Origin: Microbacterium sp. LWH13-1.2
GTDB lineage: Bacteria; Actinomycetota; Actinomycetes; Actinomycetales; Microbacteriaceae
Length of the DNA: 64,000 nucleotides
Assembly: GCF_038397735.1 (NCBI RefSeq)
Contig: NZ_CP151635.1
Location: 248,001-312,000, forward strand
Reading direction: 5' to 3'
The stretch's first letter is position 1; every line of letters starts with the position of its first letter. Under the pieces are notes generated by a model, which saw only the letters and a list, made by a program, of their open reading frames with translations, was not told where the DNA came from and made no database searches. Below are positions 1 to 8,990 of this stretch, one piece after another. The translations under genes were made by a program, and so were the position numbers.

Positions 1-410
1 CCACCGCCGGTCGTGTCGATGGAGGGGAGCGGAGTGAACGCGAGAACGCCCTCGTACTGTCCGGACTCGACCACGTCGGTCAGGCGCTCGAGGCGTTCCG
101 CCGGGCCGTCGGGCAGGCTGACGACCTCGACGACGTATCCCTCGTCTCGCGCGGCGGCGATCGCCCCCGATAGTAGCGTGAGCGGATTCATCGTCGCGAT
201 CGGCACCACGACGGCGAGGCGGCCGGTGCGCTGCGTGCGCATCGATCGGGCGGCGAGGTTCGGTCGGTAGTTGAGTTCGGATGCCGCGCGCAGCACCTTC
301 TCTCGTGTGGCCTCGGAGATACCGGCGCGTCCGGTGAAGACGAACGACACGGTGGACTGCGACACCCCGGCGAGATGGGCGACGTCATGGCTCGTCGGGC
401 GTTTCTCCAT
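1..410 (-). CDS. LacI-family transcriptional repressor (N-terminal part, cut by window edge)
   Basis: The first 136 residues read MEKRPTSHDVAHLAGVSQ and onward, a typical LacI helix-turn-helix (about residues 6-55: DVAHLAGVS, STVSFVF, GISEATREKV, LNYRPN hinge helix) followed by the start of the periplasmic-binding-protein-like effector domain (RTGRLAVVVP). The gene runs off the left edge, so the effector domain cannot be matched to a sugar. It is divergent from the oxidoreductase/cupin operon at 511, and a perfect inverted repeat lies between the two, which suggests it represses that operon and perhaps itself. The ATG at 408-410 is chosen because it gives the standard LacI N-terminus. The family is certain; the ligand is unknown, and a sugar or inositol-like polyol is inferred from the Gfo/Idh/MocA neighbours. 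Confidence 0.9.
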   Translation of the reverse strand, partial: MEKRPTSHDVAHLAGVSQSTVSFVFTGRAGISEATREKVLRAASELNYRPNLAARSMRTQRTGRLAVVVPIATMNPLTLLSGAIAAARDEGYVVEVVSLPDGPAERLERLTDVVESGQYEGVLAFTPLPSIDTTGG

Positions 411-430
411 GGCATCCGTCCTTTCGGGGC

Positions 431-461
431 TTGACGTGACCGGTGTCCCTTTCGATAGTAT
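431..461 (+). promoter_or_regulatory. Probable promoter of the oxidoreductase operon
   Basis: A TTGACG box (431-436) and a TAGTAT box (456-461) lie 19 bases apart, a long but usable spacing, about 50 bases before the ATG at 511. The operator-like palindrome starts directly after the -10 box, the position expected for a repressor that blocks initiation. Assigned by eye from consensus similarity only. Confidence 0.4.
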
Positions 462-462
462 C

Positions 463-487
463 TACTACGTCTTAGTAATACGTAGTA
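463..487. promoter_or_regulatory. Perfect inverted repeat, candidate LacI operator
   Basis: TACTACGT (463-470) and ACGTAGTA (480-487) are exact reverse complements separated by a 9-base spacer. The site sits in the 100-base divergent region between the LacI gene and the operon starting at 511. Palindromes of this size are the normal target of LacI dimers, so this is probably the operator controlling both directions. The symmetry is read directly; the binding partner is inferred. Confidence 0.7.
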
Positions 488-510
488 ACACCTCATCGAG
501 GAGGCAGTGG

Positions 511-1641
511 ATGCTCAGGATCGGAATCATCGGCACCGGCGGGATCGCCGACGCGCACATCGACGGATACCTTGCGTTCCCTGGCGAGTGCGAGATCGTG
601 GCGCTCGCCGACGTGATCCCGGGCAAGGCGGCGCAGAAGGCGGAGGCCTTCGATCTGACAGACATCGCGACGTTCGACGATCCGCTCGAGATGATCGCCT
701 CCGGTCTGGCTGACATCGTCAGCATCGCGACCCCGCCGTCGACGCACGCGTCCCTCGCGATCGCGGCTCTCGATGCCGGCATCCACGTGCTGGTCGAGAA
801 GCCCATGGCCCCGTCGCTCGAAGAGTGCGACGCGATGCTCGCGGCGCAGGAGCGCTCTGGCACGGTGCTCTCGGTCGTCGCCCAGAACCGATTCCGCGAC
901 GATCTCGCGACCCTCAAGGATGTCGTCGACTCCGGGCTGCTCGGATCGATCTCGCACGTGCGCGTCGACTCGGCGTCGTGGCGGGGTCTGCCGTACTACG
1001 ACCTCTGGTGGCGTGGCACGTGGGAGAAGGAGGGCGGCGGATGCACTCTGAATCACGCCATCCACCACATCGACCTGCTGCTGTGGCTGCTGGGCAGTCC
1101 GACCGAGATCACCGCGATGCTCGCCAATGCGCAGCACGACAACGCCGAGGTCGAAGACCTCTCGGTCGCTATCTTCCGCTACGACCGGGGCCTCGCCCAG
1201 CTGACCAGCTCGGTGGTCCACCACGGGCAGGAGCAGGCGATCGTCATCCAGGGGGCGAATGCCCGGGTGTCTCAGCCGTTCTCGGTCGCAGCCGAGCGCC
1301 CCCGCGCGGACGGATTCCCGGAGGATGAAGGAGATGTCGACGTGGTGGCGCGGATCGAGGCGCTCGTCGCCGAGCGCACACCTCTCGCCCACCTCGGTCA
1401 CGAAGGTCAGATCGGTGATCTGCTCGGCGCGATCCGCGACGGGAGGCCGCCCGTCGCCGGCGGCCTCGACGGGCGCAATGCGGTCGAGGTCGTCACGGCG
1501 ATCTACAAGGCGGGCTTCGAGCATCAGTTCGTATCCCTGCCGATCGCGGCTTCCGATTCGTACTACCGAGCCGGCCAGCTCGTCGCGAACGCCCCGCACT
1601 TCTTCGAGAAGACGACCTCGTTGATCGCAGCGGCATCGTGA
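511..1641 (+). CDS. Gfo/Idh/MocA-family NAD(P)-dependent sugar oxidoreductase
   Basis: A 376-residue protein of the Gfo/Idh/MocA family, which oxidises or reduces sugars, polyols and inositols with NAD(P). The N-terminus has a Rossmann nucleotide-binding motif (GIIGTGGIADAH), residues near 100 give the family VEKP motif (VEKPMAPS), and the C-terminal half has the substrate-domain signature with consecutive histidines (NHAIHHIDLLLW). The ATG at 511 is preceded by GAGGAGG. Longer in-frame starts upstream would cross the operator and are rejected. It overlaps the following cupin gene by four bases, and a second family member follows, so the three genes form one operon under the LacI repressor. 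The exact substrate cannot be read from the sequence. Confidence 0.88.
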   Translation: MLRIGIIGTGGIADAHIDGYLAFPGECEIVALADVIPGKAAQKAEAFDLTDIATFDDPLEMIASGLADIVSIATPPSTHASLAIAALDAGIHVLVEKPMAPSLEECDAMLAAQERSGTVLSVVAQNRFRDDLATLKDVVDSGLLGSISHVRVDSASWRGLPYYDLWWRGTWEKEGGGCTLNHAIHHIDLLLWLLGSPTEITAMLANAQHDNAEVEDLSVAIFRYDRGLAQLTSSVVHHGQEQAIVIQGANARVSQPFSVAAERPRADGFPEDEGDVDVVARIEALVAERTPLAHLGHEGQIGDLLGAIRDGRPPVAGGLDGRNAVEVVTAIYKAGFEHQFVSLPIAASDSYYRAGQLVANAPHFFEKTTSLIAAAS

Positions 1642-2399
1642 CCGCATCCTCCTTCCCCGGCGGCACGTCGCTGTCGCATCTCGACGTCTATGCGGATGCG
1701 GCTCCCGACGGCATCTGCGGCGGGAGCCCGCATATGCACCTCGTCTCGACCGAGGCGTACGTGGTGATCTCGGGTCGGGGCGCGCTGCAGACGATCGACG
1801 CAGAGGGCTTCCGTGAGACCGCCCTGTCGGCGGGATCGGTCGTGTGGTTCACCCCGGGAACCATCCATCGCGCCGTGAACAGTGGCGACCTTCGGGTCGT
1901 CGTTCTGATGAGCAATGCAGGGCTGCCAGAGGCGGGGGATGCCGTGATGACCTTCCCGGCAGAGGTCGTGGCGGATCCGGCTGCGTACGCGGAGGCCGCC
2001 TCGCTCGGCGGAGGCGACGACGGACGAGCCGAGCGTGCGTCCGCACGTCGGGACCTGGCCGTGACCGGATTCGAGGCTCTGCGGGATGCGGTCGTCGCCG
2101 GCGATCGTGCTGCTCTCGAGGCCTTCCATGCCGCCGCGGGTGCGCTGGTGCGCGACCGCGCCTCGGCATGGGGCGATCTCGTGCGCGAGCGCCCGTTGGC
2201 CCAGGCCGAGCAGTCGCTTGCGCTCGCCGAAGCGGTGGCATCCGGTTCGGTCTCGCACCTCGCCGACGCCCGCGTTCATCAGGCCGTACCCTCGGTGGGG
2301 GATCGCGGCTTCGGCATGTGCGGACGCCTGCGCACCTATGACGTCACGGATGTCGACGTCGCTGATGACGACGTGACCGATGAGGAGAACGACCGATGA
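1638..2399 (+). CDS. Cupin-domain protein
   Basis: A 253-residue protein with a GTG start overlapping the stop of the preceding oxidoreductase (GTGA). The first 110 residues form a single cupin barrel: the stretch HMHLVSTEAYVVISGRG supplies the first metal-binding motif (His, His, Glu) and the later PGTIHRAVN supplies the second motif histidine. The remaining 140 residues are Ala-rich and probably helical. Such cupins bind a metal and often isomerise, sense or shield sugar-derived compounds. Placed between two Gfo/Idh/MocA genes, it is probably part of the same carbohydrate pathway. No specific enzyme activity can be named. Confidence 0.75.
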   Translation: MTASSFPGGTSLSHLDVYADAAPDGICGGSPHMHLVSTEAYVVISGRGALQTIDAEGFRETALSAGSVVWFTPGTIHRAVNSGDLRVVVLMSNAGLPEAGDAVMTFPAEVVADPAAYAEAASLGGGDDGRAERASARRDLAVTGFEALRDAVVAGDRAALEAFHAAAGALVRDRASAWGDLVRERPLAQAEQSLALAEAVASGSVSHLADARVHQAVPSVGDRGFGMCGRLRTYDVTDVDVADDDVTDEENDR

Positions 2400-3457
2400 C
2401 CCGCACCTACACCTTCGATCCGCTGCCTGAGCCGGTCGTCGGCCCCGATGAATTCGTGTTCGCCGCGGTGGGGCTCGACCATGGCCACATCTTCGGAATG
2501 GTCGAGCAGCTCATCGACGCGGGCGCCACTCTGTCGCTCGTCTACGACCCCGACCCGGCGAAGGTCGCGGACTTCATCGAGCGGTTCCCGCGGGCACGGG
2601 CCGCCGCGAGCGAGCAGGAGGTGCTCGATGACCCCGCGGTGCAGCTCATCGCCAGCGCCTCGATCGCGAATCAGCGGGCGCCTCTCGGCGTGCGGGTGCT
2701 GGATGCCGGGAAGGACTTCTTCGCCGACAAGCCCGCGATCACGACGATCGCTGACCTCACGGCCGCGCGTGACGCTGTCGAACGCACCGGACGGAAGTTC
2801 GCCGTCTACTACGGCGAGCGGGTGCACTCCGAGGCGGCGATCCTCGCCGGCCAGTTGATCGATCAGGGCGCGATCGGCACCGTGCTGCAGGTCGCCTCGT
2901 TCGGTCCTCATCGCATCGGCGCCGGGCGTCCCGACTGGTTCTACGATCCCGAGCAGTACGGCGGCATCATCTGCGACATCGGCAGCCACAACTTCGAGCA
3001 GATGCTGTACTACACGGGCGCGACCGACGGAGAGGTGGTCAGCTCGACGGTCGCCAACTACGCGCATCCCGAGACCCCCGGACTGCAGGACTTCGGAGAC
3101 GCGCATGTCGTGCTCGACAACGGCACGACAGGGTACGTGCGTGTGGACTGGTTCACCCCGGCGGGTCTCGACGTCTTCGGCGACGGCCGCACGGTGCTTC
3201 TCGGCACCGACGGCTACATCGAGCTGCGCAAGTACGCCGACATCACGACCGACAACGGCGGAGGGCAGGTGCTGCTCGTCAATCAGGACGGTCAGTTCCG
3301 CTTCGATGCGACCGGCAAGACGGGGTTCCCGTTCTTCGGTCAGCTGATCCGCGACTGCCTCGACCGCACCGAGTTCGCGATGACGCAGGAGCACGCGTTC
3401 GCTGCGGCAGAGTTGAGCATCATCGCCCAGCGGGATGCTCGGGTGCTCGCCGGCTGA
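2396..3457 (+). CDS. Gfo/Idh/MocA-family oxidoreductase, second copy of the operon
   Basis: A 353-residue protein starting at an ATGA overlap with the cupin gene. The N-terminal Rossmann fold begins FAAVGLDHGHIFGMV, where the usual glycine-rich loop is replaced by a GLDHGH sequence. The family lysine-proline motif follows in FADKPAITT, and the catalytic-region histidine is in DIGSHNFEQM. It differs clearly from the first oxidoreductase of the operon, so the two are not recent duplicates and probably act on consecutive or alternative substrates. The altered nucleotide-binding loop is common in one Gfo/Idh/MocA subgroup and does not imply loss of function. A hairpin at 3481-3499 follows. Confidence 0.83.
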   Translation: MTRTYTFDPLPEPVVGPDEFVFAAVGLDHGHIFGMVEQLIDAGATLSLVYDPDPAKVADFIERFPRARAAASEQEVLDDPAVQLIASASIANQRAPLGVRVLDAGKDFFADKPAITTIADLTAARDAVERTGRKFAVYYGERVHSEAAILAGQLIDQGAIGTVLQVASFGPHRIGAGRPDWFYDPEQYGGIICDIGSHNFEQMLYYTGATDGEVVSSTVANYAHPETPGLQDFGDAHVVLDNGTTGYVRVDWFTPAGLDVFGDGRTVLLGTDGYIELRKYADITTDNGGGQVLLVNQDGQFRFDATGKTGFPFFGQLIRDCLDRTEFAMTQEHAFAAAELSIIAQRDARVLAG

Positions 3458-3480
3458 CGGCATCCGTCCTCCGGCATCGG

Positions 3481-3499
3481 CCTGCCGCCGCCCGGCAGG
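3481..3499. terminator. GC-rich hairpin between convergent genes
   Basis: CCTGCCG (3481-3487) pairs with CGGCAGG (3493-3499) around a 5-base loop. It lies between the end of the oxidoreductase operon and the converging xylB gene and could terminate either. No T-run follows, as is usual in high-GC actinobacteria. Confidence 0.5.
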
Positions 3500-3553
3500 G
3501 GTTGATCGCGGTGCGGAGGCGCAGTTCTCCTCCGGGGGTGAGCGCTCGCTGCT

Positions 3554-4840
3554 TCAGGAGACCAGCTGTGCGGCCTGGCGCGCGGCACCCAGGGCGACGT
3601 ACTCACCGGGCTCGGGCACGTCGACCGCCAGGCCGAGGATCCCCGGCGCGATGCGACGCACGGCCTCGGACTGTGCGCCACCGCCGATCAGCAGTGCCCG
3701 TTCGAGCGGGATGCCGAGCTCGCGCAGCGCGTCGAGCCCCGCGCCGAGTCCTCGGAGCATCCCTTCGACCGCAGCCCGGGCGAGGTTCTCCCTGGTCGTC
3801 GAGGCGAGTGTCATACCGCTGAGGGATGCCGTGGCATCCGGCAGATTCGGAGTGCGCTCGCCCTCGAAGTAGGGGAGCAGGGTCAGGCCTCCCGCGCCCG
3901 GATCCGCGCGCAGCGCCAAGTCGCTGAACTCGCCGTGGGTGACCCCGAGAAGCGCCGCGGTGACGTCGACGACCCGAGCCGCGTTCAGCGTCGCCACGAG
4001 CGGTAGGAAGTTGCCCGAGGCGTCGGCGAAGCCGGCCACGGTGCCGCTCGGGTCGCTGATGGAGGTCGCGCTGACGGCGCAGACGGTGCCCGACGTGCCG
4101 ATAGACACCACGACGTCGCCAGGTGCGGCACCCAATCCGAGCGCTGCGGCGGCGTTGTCTCCCGCTCCCGCGCCCACGCGCCGCCCATCGGCATCCGTCA
4201 CCGATTCGTCGTGAGCGAGCACGCGCGGCAGGATCGCGTCGTGCCCGAGAGCTGCCACGAGCAGTTCGCGGTCGTACTCGCCCGTCGCAGGATTCCAGTA
4301 TCCGGTGCCTGACGCGTCAGATCGGTCGGTGACGAGCTCGTCGAGCACGGGGTTGTCGGGACCGAAGCCTCGCAGCCGCCAGGTGAGCCAGTCGTGCGGC
4401 AGCGCGACCGCCGCCACCCGCGCCGCGTTCTCGGGCTCGTGGTCGCGCAGCCACCGCAGCTTCGTGACCGTGAACGATGCCACGGGTACGAGACCGGTGC
4501 GGGTGGCGAGTGCGGATGCGCCGAACTCGTCGATCAGATCCCGGGCGGCACGCGACGAGCGGGTGTCGTTCCACAGCAGCGCGTCGCGGATCACGGCCCC
4601 GGACTCGTCGAGGGCGACCATGCCGTGCTGCTGACCGCCGATCGACCATGCGGCGATGTCGTCGAGAGATCCTGCCTCCGCGATCGCCGAGTTCAGCGCA
4701 CGCCACCAGGCCTCGGGGTCGACCGACGTCCCCTCGGGGTGGGACGCGCGACCGGAGCGGACGACCGCGCCGGTCGACGTGTCGACGACCACGACCTTGC
4801 AGGACTGGGTCGACGAATCGACCCCGAGAACGAGCGGCAT
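3554..4840 (-). CDS. xylB: Xylulokinase
   Basis: A 428-residue FGGY-family carbohydrate kinase that phosphorylates D-xylulose with ATP, the second step of xylose use. The N-terminus reads [16 protein letters not shown], the phosphate-1 loop. Near residue 70 comes SIGGQQHG, near 230 [11 protein letters not shown], and then SIGTSGTV (adenosine/phosphate motifs). The start at 4840 gives the normal N-terminus; the frame stays open upstream but reads antisense inside xylA. The gene lies five bases after xylA on the same strand. It is a little shorter than the 460-500 residues common for the family. Regulation is probably through the ROK regulator divergent from xylA. Confidence 0.95.
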   Translation of the reverse strand: MPLVLGVDSSTQSCKVVVVDTSTGAVVRSGRASHPEGTSVDPEAWWRALNSAIAEAGSLDDIAAWSIGGQQHGMVALDESGAVIRDALLWNDTRSSRAARDLIDEFGASALATRTGLVPVASFTVTKLRWLRDHEPENAARVAAVALPHDWLTWRLRGFGPDNPVLDELVTDRSDASGTGYWNPATGEYDRELLVAALGHDAILPRVLAHDESVTDADGRRVGAGAGDNAAAALGLGAAPGDVVVSIGTSGTVCAVSATSISDPSGTVAGFADASGNFLPLVATLNAARVVDVTAALLGVTHGEFSDLALRADPGAGGLTLLPYFEGERTPNLPDATASLSGMTLASTTRENLARAAVEGMLRGLGAGLDALRELGIPLERALLIGGGAQSEAVRRIAPGILGLAVDVPEPGEYVALGAARQAAQLVS

Positions 4841-4845
4841 GACGA

Positions 4846-6033
4846 TCAGCGGGCGCCGAGCAGGTGCTCGGTCGCGAGCTGCTGCAGTCGGACGAAGCCG
4901 AAGCCCTTGCCGCCGAAGTAGGAGTTCGCGTCGAAGTCCTCGTAGGCCGAGCGGTCGGCGAGGAAGTCGTCGTAGCTCTCTCCGGGGTTCAGGGTCGGGG
5001 TCGAGAGCTCGTCGACGCGGGCTGCCGCGAGAGCCTCCTGCACCTCGGGGTCGGCGCGGAATGCGGCCGCGCGCTCCTTGAGCAGCAGGTAGGTGCGCAT
5101 GTTGGCCGCAGCCGACTCCCACACGCCCTTCTCGTCTTCCGTGCGGCTCGGCTTGTAGTCGAAGTGACGGGGGCCGTCGTAGGCCGGGACGCCGCCGGGG
5201 CCGCCGTTCTCGAGCAGGTCGACGAGCGAGAAGGCGTTGTGCAGGTCGCCGTGACCGAAGACGAGGTCCTGGTCGTACTTGATGCCGCGCTGACCGTTGA
5301 GGTCGATGTGGAAGAGCTTGCCGTGGAAGAGTGCCTGCGCGATGCCGGCGGTGAAGTTCAGTCCGGCCATCTGCTCGTGCCCCACCTCGGGGTTCACGCC
5401 GACGAGTTCGGGGCGCTCGAGCGAGTCGATGAAGGCGATCGCGTGGCCGAGCGTCGGCAGCAGGATGTCTCCGCGCGGCTCGTTGGGCTTCGGCTCGATC
5501 GCGAAGCGGATGTCGTAGCCCTTGTTGGTCACGTAGTCGCCGAGCAGGTTCACGGCCTCGCGGTAGCGCTCGAGCGCCTGGCGGATGTCCTTCGCGGAGT
5601 CGTACTCGGCGCCCTCGCGGCCACCCCACATCACGAAGGTCTTGGCGCCGAGCTCAGCGCCGAGGTCGAGCTGGCGGAACACCTTGCGCAGGGCATAGCG
5701 GCGCACGTCGCGGTCGTTCGAGGTGAAGCCGCCGTCCTTGAAGATCGGAGCGCTGAACAGGTTCGTGGTGACCATCGGCACGGCCAGGCCGGTGTCGGCG
5801 AGAGCGCCCTTCAGGCGATCGATCTGCGTCTGGCGCTCGGCGTCGGTCGAGCCGAAGGCGAACAGGTCGTCGTCGTGGAAGGTCAGACCGTAGGCCCCGA
5901 GCTCGGCGAGCTTCTCGACGGCGTGCACCACGTCGAGTGCCGGGCGGGTCGGGCCGCCGAACGGGTCGGCTCCGTTGTAGCCCACGGTCCACAGGCCGAA
6001 GGAGAACTTGTCGTCACGGGTGGGGGTGGTCAT
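4846..6033 (-). CDS. xylA: Xylose isomerase
   Basis: A 395-residue TIM-barrel enzyme that interconverts D-xylose and D-xylulose. The catalytic histidine sits in TFHDDDLF, and metal ligands are visible in [20 protein letters not shown] and [10 protein letters not shown], all canonical. Length matches actinobacterial XylA. The ATG at 6031-6033 is preceded by AGGAG; an in-frame upstream ATG at 6054 would add seven residues without a good ribosome site. It is the first gene of a two-gene operon with xylB and is divergent from the ROK regulator at 6120. The intergenic region carries the palindrome GTTGTG-CTT-CACAAC, which probably mediates xylose-responsive repression. Confidence 0.97.
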   Translation of the reverse strand: MTTPTRDDKFSFGLWTVGYNGADPFGGPTRPALDVVHAVEKLAELGAYGLTFHDDDLFAFGSTDAERQTQIDRLKGALADTGLAVPMVTTNLFSAPIFKDGGFTSNDRDVRRYALRKVFRQLDLGAELGAKTFVMWGGREGAEYDSAKDIRQALERYREAVNLLGDYVTNKGYDIRFAIEPKPNEPRGDILLPTLGHAIAFIDSLERPELVGVNPEVGHEQMAGLNFTAGIAQALFHGKLFHIDLNGQRGIKYDQDLVFGHGDLHNAFSLVDLLENGGPGGVPAYDGPRHFDYKPSRTEDEKGVWESAAANMRTYLLLKERAAAFRADPEVQEALAAARVDELSTPTLNPGESYDDFLADRSAYEDFDANSYFGGKGFGFVRLQQLATEHLLGAR

Positions 6034-6061
6034 GGCTGCTCCTGTGCAGGTCATCGAATAA

Positions 6062-6076
6062 GTTGTGCTTCACAAC
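6062..6076. promoter_or_regulatory. Inverted repeat, probable XylR (ROK) operator
   Basis: GTTGTG (6062-6067) and CACAAC (6071-6076) are perfect reverse complements with a CTT spacer. The site is in the 86-base region between the divergent xylA and the ROK regulator, so a bound repressor could control both. It is consistent with operators of actinobacterial xylose repressors; binding itself is inferred. Confidence 0.65.
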
Positions 6077-6119
6077 ATATCTCATGACAGGAGGCGCGTC
6101 CACCCCCTACAGTGAAGGG

Positions 6120-7289
6120 ATGCCGTCGCAGTCGAGCCCCGCGTTGGGTACCCGCCCACACAATCTCTCCCTGATCCTGCGGCTCGTGCACGAGAACGGC
6201 GCCCAGTCGAGAGCAGCTCTCACCGAGGCGACCGGGCTCAACCGGTCGACGATCGCCGATCTCGTCGCCGAGCTGGTCAGGCGGGGTCTCGTCGATGAGC
6301 AGGTTCCCGATCTGCCGGGCCGGGTGGGGCGCCCGTCGCCCGTCGTGACGGCTTCTGCGGACGTCGTCGCGATCGCCGTGAACCCCGAGGTGGATGCGAT
6401 CGAGATGGCCGCCGTCGGTCTCGACCGGAGCATCCTGGTTCGCGAGCGACTTCCGAACGAGGGGCTGCCGACGCCCGAGGGAGTGGCCGAGACGATCCGG
6501 GCGTGCGTCGACGCCTGGCGCGCGGGGCCGCTCCGAGCAGCGCGGATCGAGGCGGTGGGAGTCGCCGTACCGGGCCTGGTGCGGACGTCGGACGGGGTCG
6601 TCCGCAACGCCCCTCACCTGGAGTGGACCGATGTGCCGTTCGCCGATCTCGTGCGGTCGGCGACAGGTGCGCCGGCCTTCGTGGACAACGACGCCACCCT
6701 CGGGGCGATCGCAGAGCATCGCTACGGAGCAGGTCGGGGGATCGACGACATCGTCTATCTGAACGGCGGCGCCTCCGGAATCGGTGGTGGCCTGATCATC
6801 CACGGTCGAGCGGTCGCGGGTGCGGGCGGCTACGCGGGGGAGTTCGGACAGAACCGCCCGCGCATCTCGGCGGACGGCGACCGCCGCACCGGCGACGGCG
6901 TCCTCGAGGCCGAGGTGAGCAGGCGGCTGCTGCTCGACGCGGTGGGTCTGGAAGCCGCTGACGACGAGACGCTCGACTCCGCGCTCGCATCGTCGGAGTC
7001 GCCGTCGGTGGCCGACGAGATCACGCGACAGGCTCATGTGCTCGCGAGCGCGCTGGCCAACGCCGTCAACGTGCTCAATCCGACCCTCGTCGTGCTGGGA
7101 GGGTTCCTCGCGACGATCGCCGATCTGCGCTCAGAGCAGGTCGCCGCAGACGTCGGCGCGCTCGCGATGTCGGAGAGCGTCGAGGGCCTCGAGATCCGCC
7201 CGGCCGCCCTCGGTGCCGATCGGCTGCTGATCGGAGCCGCGGAGCTGGCTTTCGCCGGGTTGCTGGCCGATCCGGGGGAGCGAGCCTGA
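6120..7289 (+). CDS. xylR: ROK-family transcriptional regulator, probable xylose repressor XylR
   Basis: A 389-residue protein with an N-terminal winged helix-turn-helix (about residues 15-75: RAALTEATGLNRSTIADLV) and a ROK sugar-kinase-like domain (GVAVPGLVRTSDGVVRN near 145, VDNDATLGAIAE near 185, then GGASGIGGGLI). Divergence from xylAB and the shared palindrome point to a xylose-responsive repressor. The usual ROK zinc signature (CxCGxxGCxE) is missing: the equivalent stretch after GGYAGEFGQ has no cysteines, so metal binding is probably lost, as in a subset of ROK repressors. The start at 6120 follows the palindrome; the frame is open further upstream through xylA but that is not credible. 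Confidence 0.85.
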   Translation: MPSQSSPALGTRPHNLSLILRLVHENGAQSRAALTEATGLNRSTIADLVAELVRRGLVDEQVPDLPGRVGRPSPVVTASADVVAIAVNPEVDAIEMAAVGLDRSILVRERLPNEGLPTPEGVAETIRACVDAWRAGPLRAARIEAVGVAVPGLVRTSDGVVRNAPHLEWTDVPFADLVRSATGAPAFVDNDATLGAIAEHRYGAGRGIDDIVYLNGGASGIGGGLIIHGRAVAGAGGYAGEFGQNRPRISADGDRRTGDGVLEAEVSRRLLLDAVGLEAADDETLDSALASSESPSVADEITRQAHVLASALANAVNVLNPTLVVLGGFLATIADLRSEQVAADVGALAMSESVEGLEIRPAALGADRLLIGAAELAFAGLLADPGERA

Positions 7290-7374
7290 CGCATCGCGAG
7301 CTGATCGCATCCGATCCGGATGATCGGGTGGCACGGTCCCGCTCAGCGGACGATGGTGGGGAAAGGAGGGCCTC

Positions 7375-8238
7375 ATGATCGGAACGCTCAACGCGCTGGT
7401 CGAGCTCGTGGAGAGCGATTCGCGCTTGGACCTCGACGTCGCCGGGTTCGCCCGGACTCACGGCACGACCGAGTACCACCTCCGCCGGATGTTCTCGGCG
7501 CTGGCGGGCATGCCTCTGTCGGAATACATCCGTCGACGCCGCATGACTCTGGCCGGTGCCGAGCTCGCGGCGGGCGCCACGAACGTGCTCGAGGTCGCGG
7601 TGCGACACGGCTACGGCTCATCCGAGGCGTTCGGCCGTGCATTCCGTGCCGTGCACGGCATCGGCCCCGTCGATGCGCGCCGGGATGGGGGTCCTCTCCG
7701 CACACAACCCACGCTCCGGTTCCGCCTGAGCGTCGAAGGGAGCACCCCGATGGACGTCACCATCACCACCATGCCCGAGCTCGTGCTCGTAGGTCACGCG
7801 GCGCGAATCCCGCTCATCCATGAGGGAGTCAACCCGCACATCCAGGCGCACATCGCGGCGATCGCGCCGGAGGAGCACATCCGGCTCAAGCAGGTGAGCG
7901 ACCGGGAGCCCACGGGGATCCTCGCGATCACGGACGACATCGCACCGGACGCCCCCGAAGGCACAGAGCTGACCTACCTGCACGGGGTCTCCCTGGATCC
8001 GGATGCACCGATACCCGACGATCTCGACACAATCCGCGTGGAGGCGGGTTCGTGGGCGGTCTTCGCCGCCACCGGCCCGTTCCCCGAGACCCTGCAGAAC
8101 CTCTGGGCCGCGACGGCCAGCGACTGGTTCCCGTCGAATCCGTGGAGGCTGCGGCCGGGGCCGTCGATCGTCCGATACCTCGAGTTCACCGGCACGCATG
8201 CGTCGTGCGAACTCTGGTTGGCGGTCGAGCAGGACTGA
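7375..8238 (+). CDS. AraC-type regulator with GyrI-like effector domain
   Basis: A 287-residue protein. Residues 1-100 carry two helix-turn-helix motifs of the AraC family (VAGFARTHGTTEYHLRRMF, then LSEYIRRRRM and VAVRHGYGSSEAFGRAFR), here at the N-terminus. Residues 125-287 form a GyrI/SOUL-like small-molecule-binding domain (VTITTMPELVLVGHAARIP at its start; LYL and YLEFTGTHASCELWL at its end). This order is that of Rob/BmrR-like sensors of lipophilic drugs or other ligands. The ATG at 7375 has an excellent AAAGGAGGG site. A second GyrI-like protein follows at 8346 after a hairpin. The ligand is not predictable. Confidence 0.87.
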   Translation: MIGTLNALVELVESDSRLDLDVAGFARTHGTTEYHLRRMFSALAGMPLSEYIRRRRMTLAGAELAAGATNVLEVAVRHGYGSSEAFGRAFRAVHGIGPVDARRDGGPLRTQPTLRFRLSVEGSTPMDVTITTMPELVLVGHAARIPLIHEGVNPHIQAHIAAIAPEEHIRLKQVSDREPTGILAITDDIAPDAPEGTELTYLHGVSLDPDAPIPDDLDTIRVEAGSWAVFAATGPFPETLQNLWAATASDWFPSNPWRLRPGPSIVRYLEFTGTHASCELWLAVEQD

Positions 8239-8243
8239 TCGCG

Positions 8244-8280
8244 ATCGGATGGGCAGGCATCTGAGCTTCGCCCATCCGAT
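8244..8280 (+). terminator. Hairpin after the AraC/GyrI gene
   Basis: ATCGGATGGGC (8244-8254) pairs perfectly with GCCCATCCGAT (8270-8280), an 11-bp stem with a 15-base loop, just six bases after the stop codon. No T-run follows. It is a likely intrinsic terminator or 3' stabilising structure. Confidence 0.6.
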
Positions 8281-8345
8281 GTCACCCGTCCGTGCGACAC
8301 TGTCGCCACGGCGGGAGGCAGTGTCGGGCAGCGAGAGGAACGACG

Positions 8346-8978
8346 ATGGCGATCGACCCGAAGAAGACGCTGGACGCGTACAGGGCGAAACGGGGCGAGT
8401 TCCGCATCCTCGAGGTGCCGGCGATGCAGTACCTGATGATCGACGGAGCGGGCGATCCCAACACGGCCCCGGCGTATGCGGATGCCGTCTCGGCGCTCTT
8501 CCCGCTGGCGTACACGCTCAAGTTCGAGAGCAGGAAGACTCTCGGCGTCGACACCGTCGTGATGCCGCTGGAAGGACTCTGGTACGCGCCTGACATGGAG
8601 TCGTTCACCTCGCGGCGAGACAAGTCGGCGTGGCTGTGGACGCTGATGATCATGGTGCCGGCCCACGTCACGCCCGAGATGTTCGCCGACGCCGTCGAAA
8701 TGGTCGAGCAGAAGGCGTCGAAGAAGAAGCAGGAGAATCCGTCACTGCGCTCGGTGCGCCTCGAGACCCTCGACGAGGGACTCTGCGTGCAGACCCTGCA
8801 CGTCGGCTCCTATGACGACGAGGCCCCCGTGCTCGACGACCTTCACCATCGCTTCATCCCCGACAGGGGCCTGCGCATGACGGGACTGCACCACGAGGTC
8901 TACCTCAGCGACGTCCGACGGGTCGAGCCGGCGAGACTCCGCACGATCCTCCGTCAACCGGTCGAACGCGTGAGCTGA
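8346..8978 (+). CDS. GyrI-like small-molecule-binding domain protein
   Basis: A 210-residue protein made of a single GyrI-like domain without a DNA-binding part. Diagnostic stretches are PAMQYLMIDGAGDPNTAP near residue 25, LEGLWYAPDM near 78 and a C-terminal GLHHEVYLSD with RRVEPARLRTILRQPV. Members of this group bind or hydrolyse small lipophilic molecules; related domains bind cationic drugs. It follows the AraC/GyrI regulator but is separated from it by a hairpin, so it may have its own promoter. The ATG at 8346 has a GAGAGGAA ribosome site. The ligand is unknown. Confidence 0.8.
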   Translation: MAIDPKKTLDAYRAKRGEFRILEVPAMQYLMIDGAGDPNTAPAYADAVSALFPLAYTLKFESRKTLGVDTVVMPLEGLWYAPDMESFTSRRDKSAWLWTLMIMVPAHVTPEMFADAVEMVEQKASKKKQENPSLRSVRLETLDEGLCVQTLHVGSYDDEAPVLDDLHHRFIPDRGLRMTGLHHEVYLSDVRRVEPARLRTILRQPVERVS

Positions 8979-8990
8979 CCCTCGGGTGCA

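Noticed and set aside
3554..5629. A 691-codon open frame containing xylB with a long N-terminal extension
   Set aside because: The first 260 codons run antisense-frame through xylA and give Arg/Pro-rich, shadow-like protein; the real kinase begins at 4840.
4864..6087. A 407-codon open frame on the plus strand opposite xylA
   Set aside because: Shadow frame of xylA; composition is Val/Glu/Ala-rich without any domain, and xylA is unmistakable.
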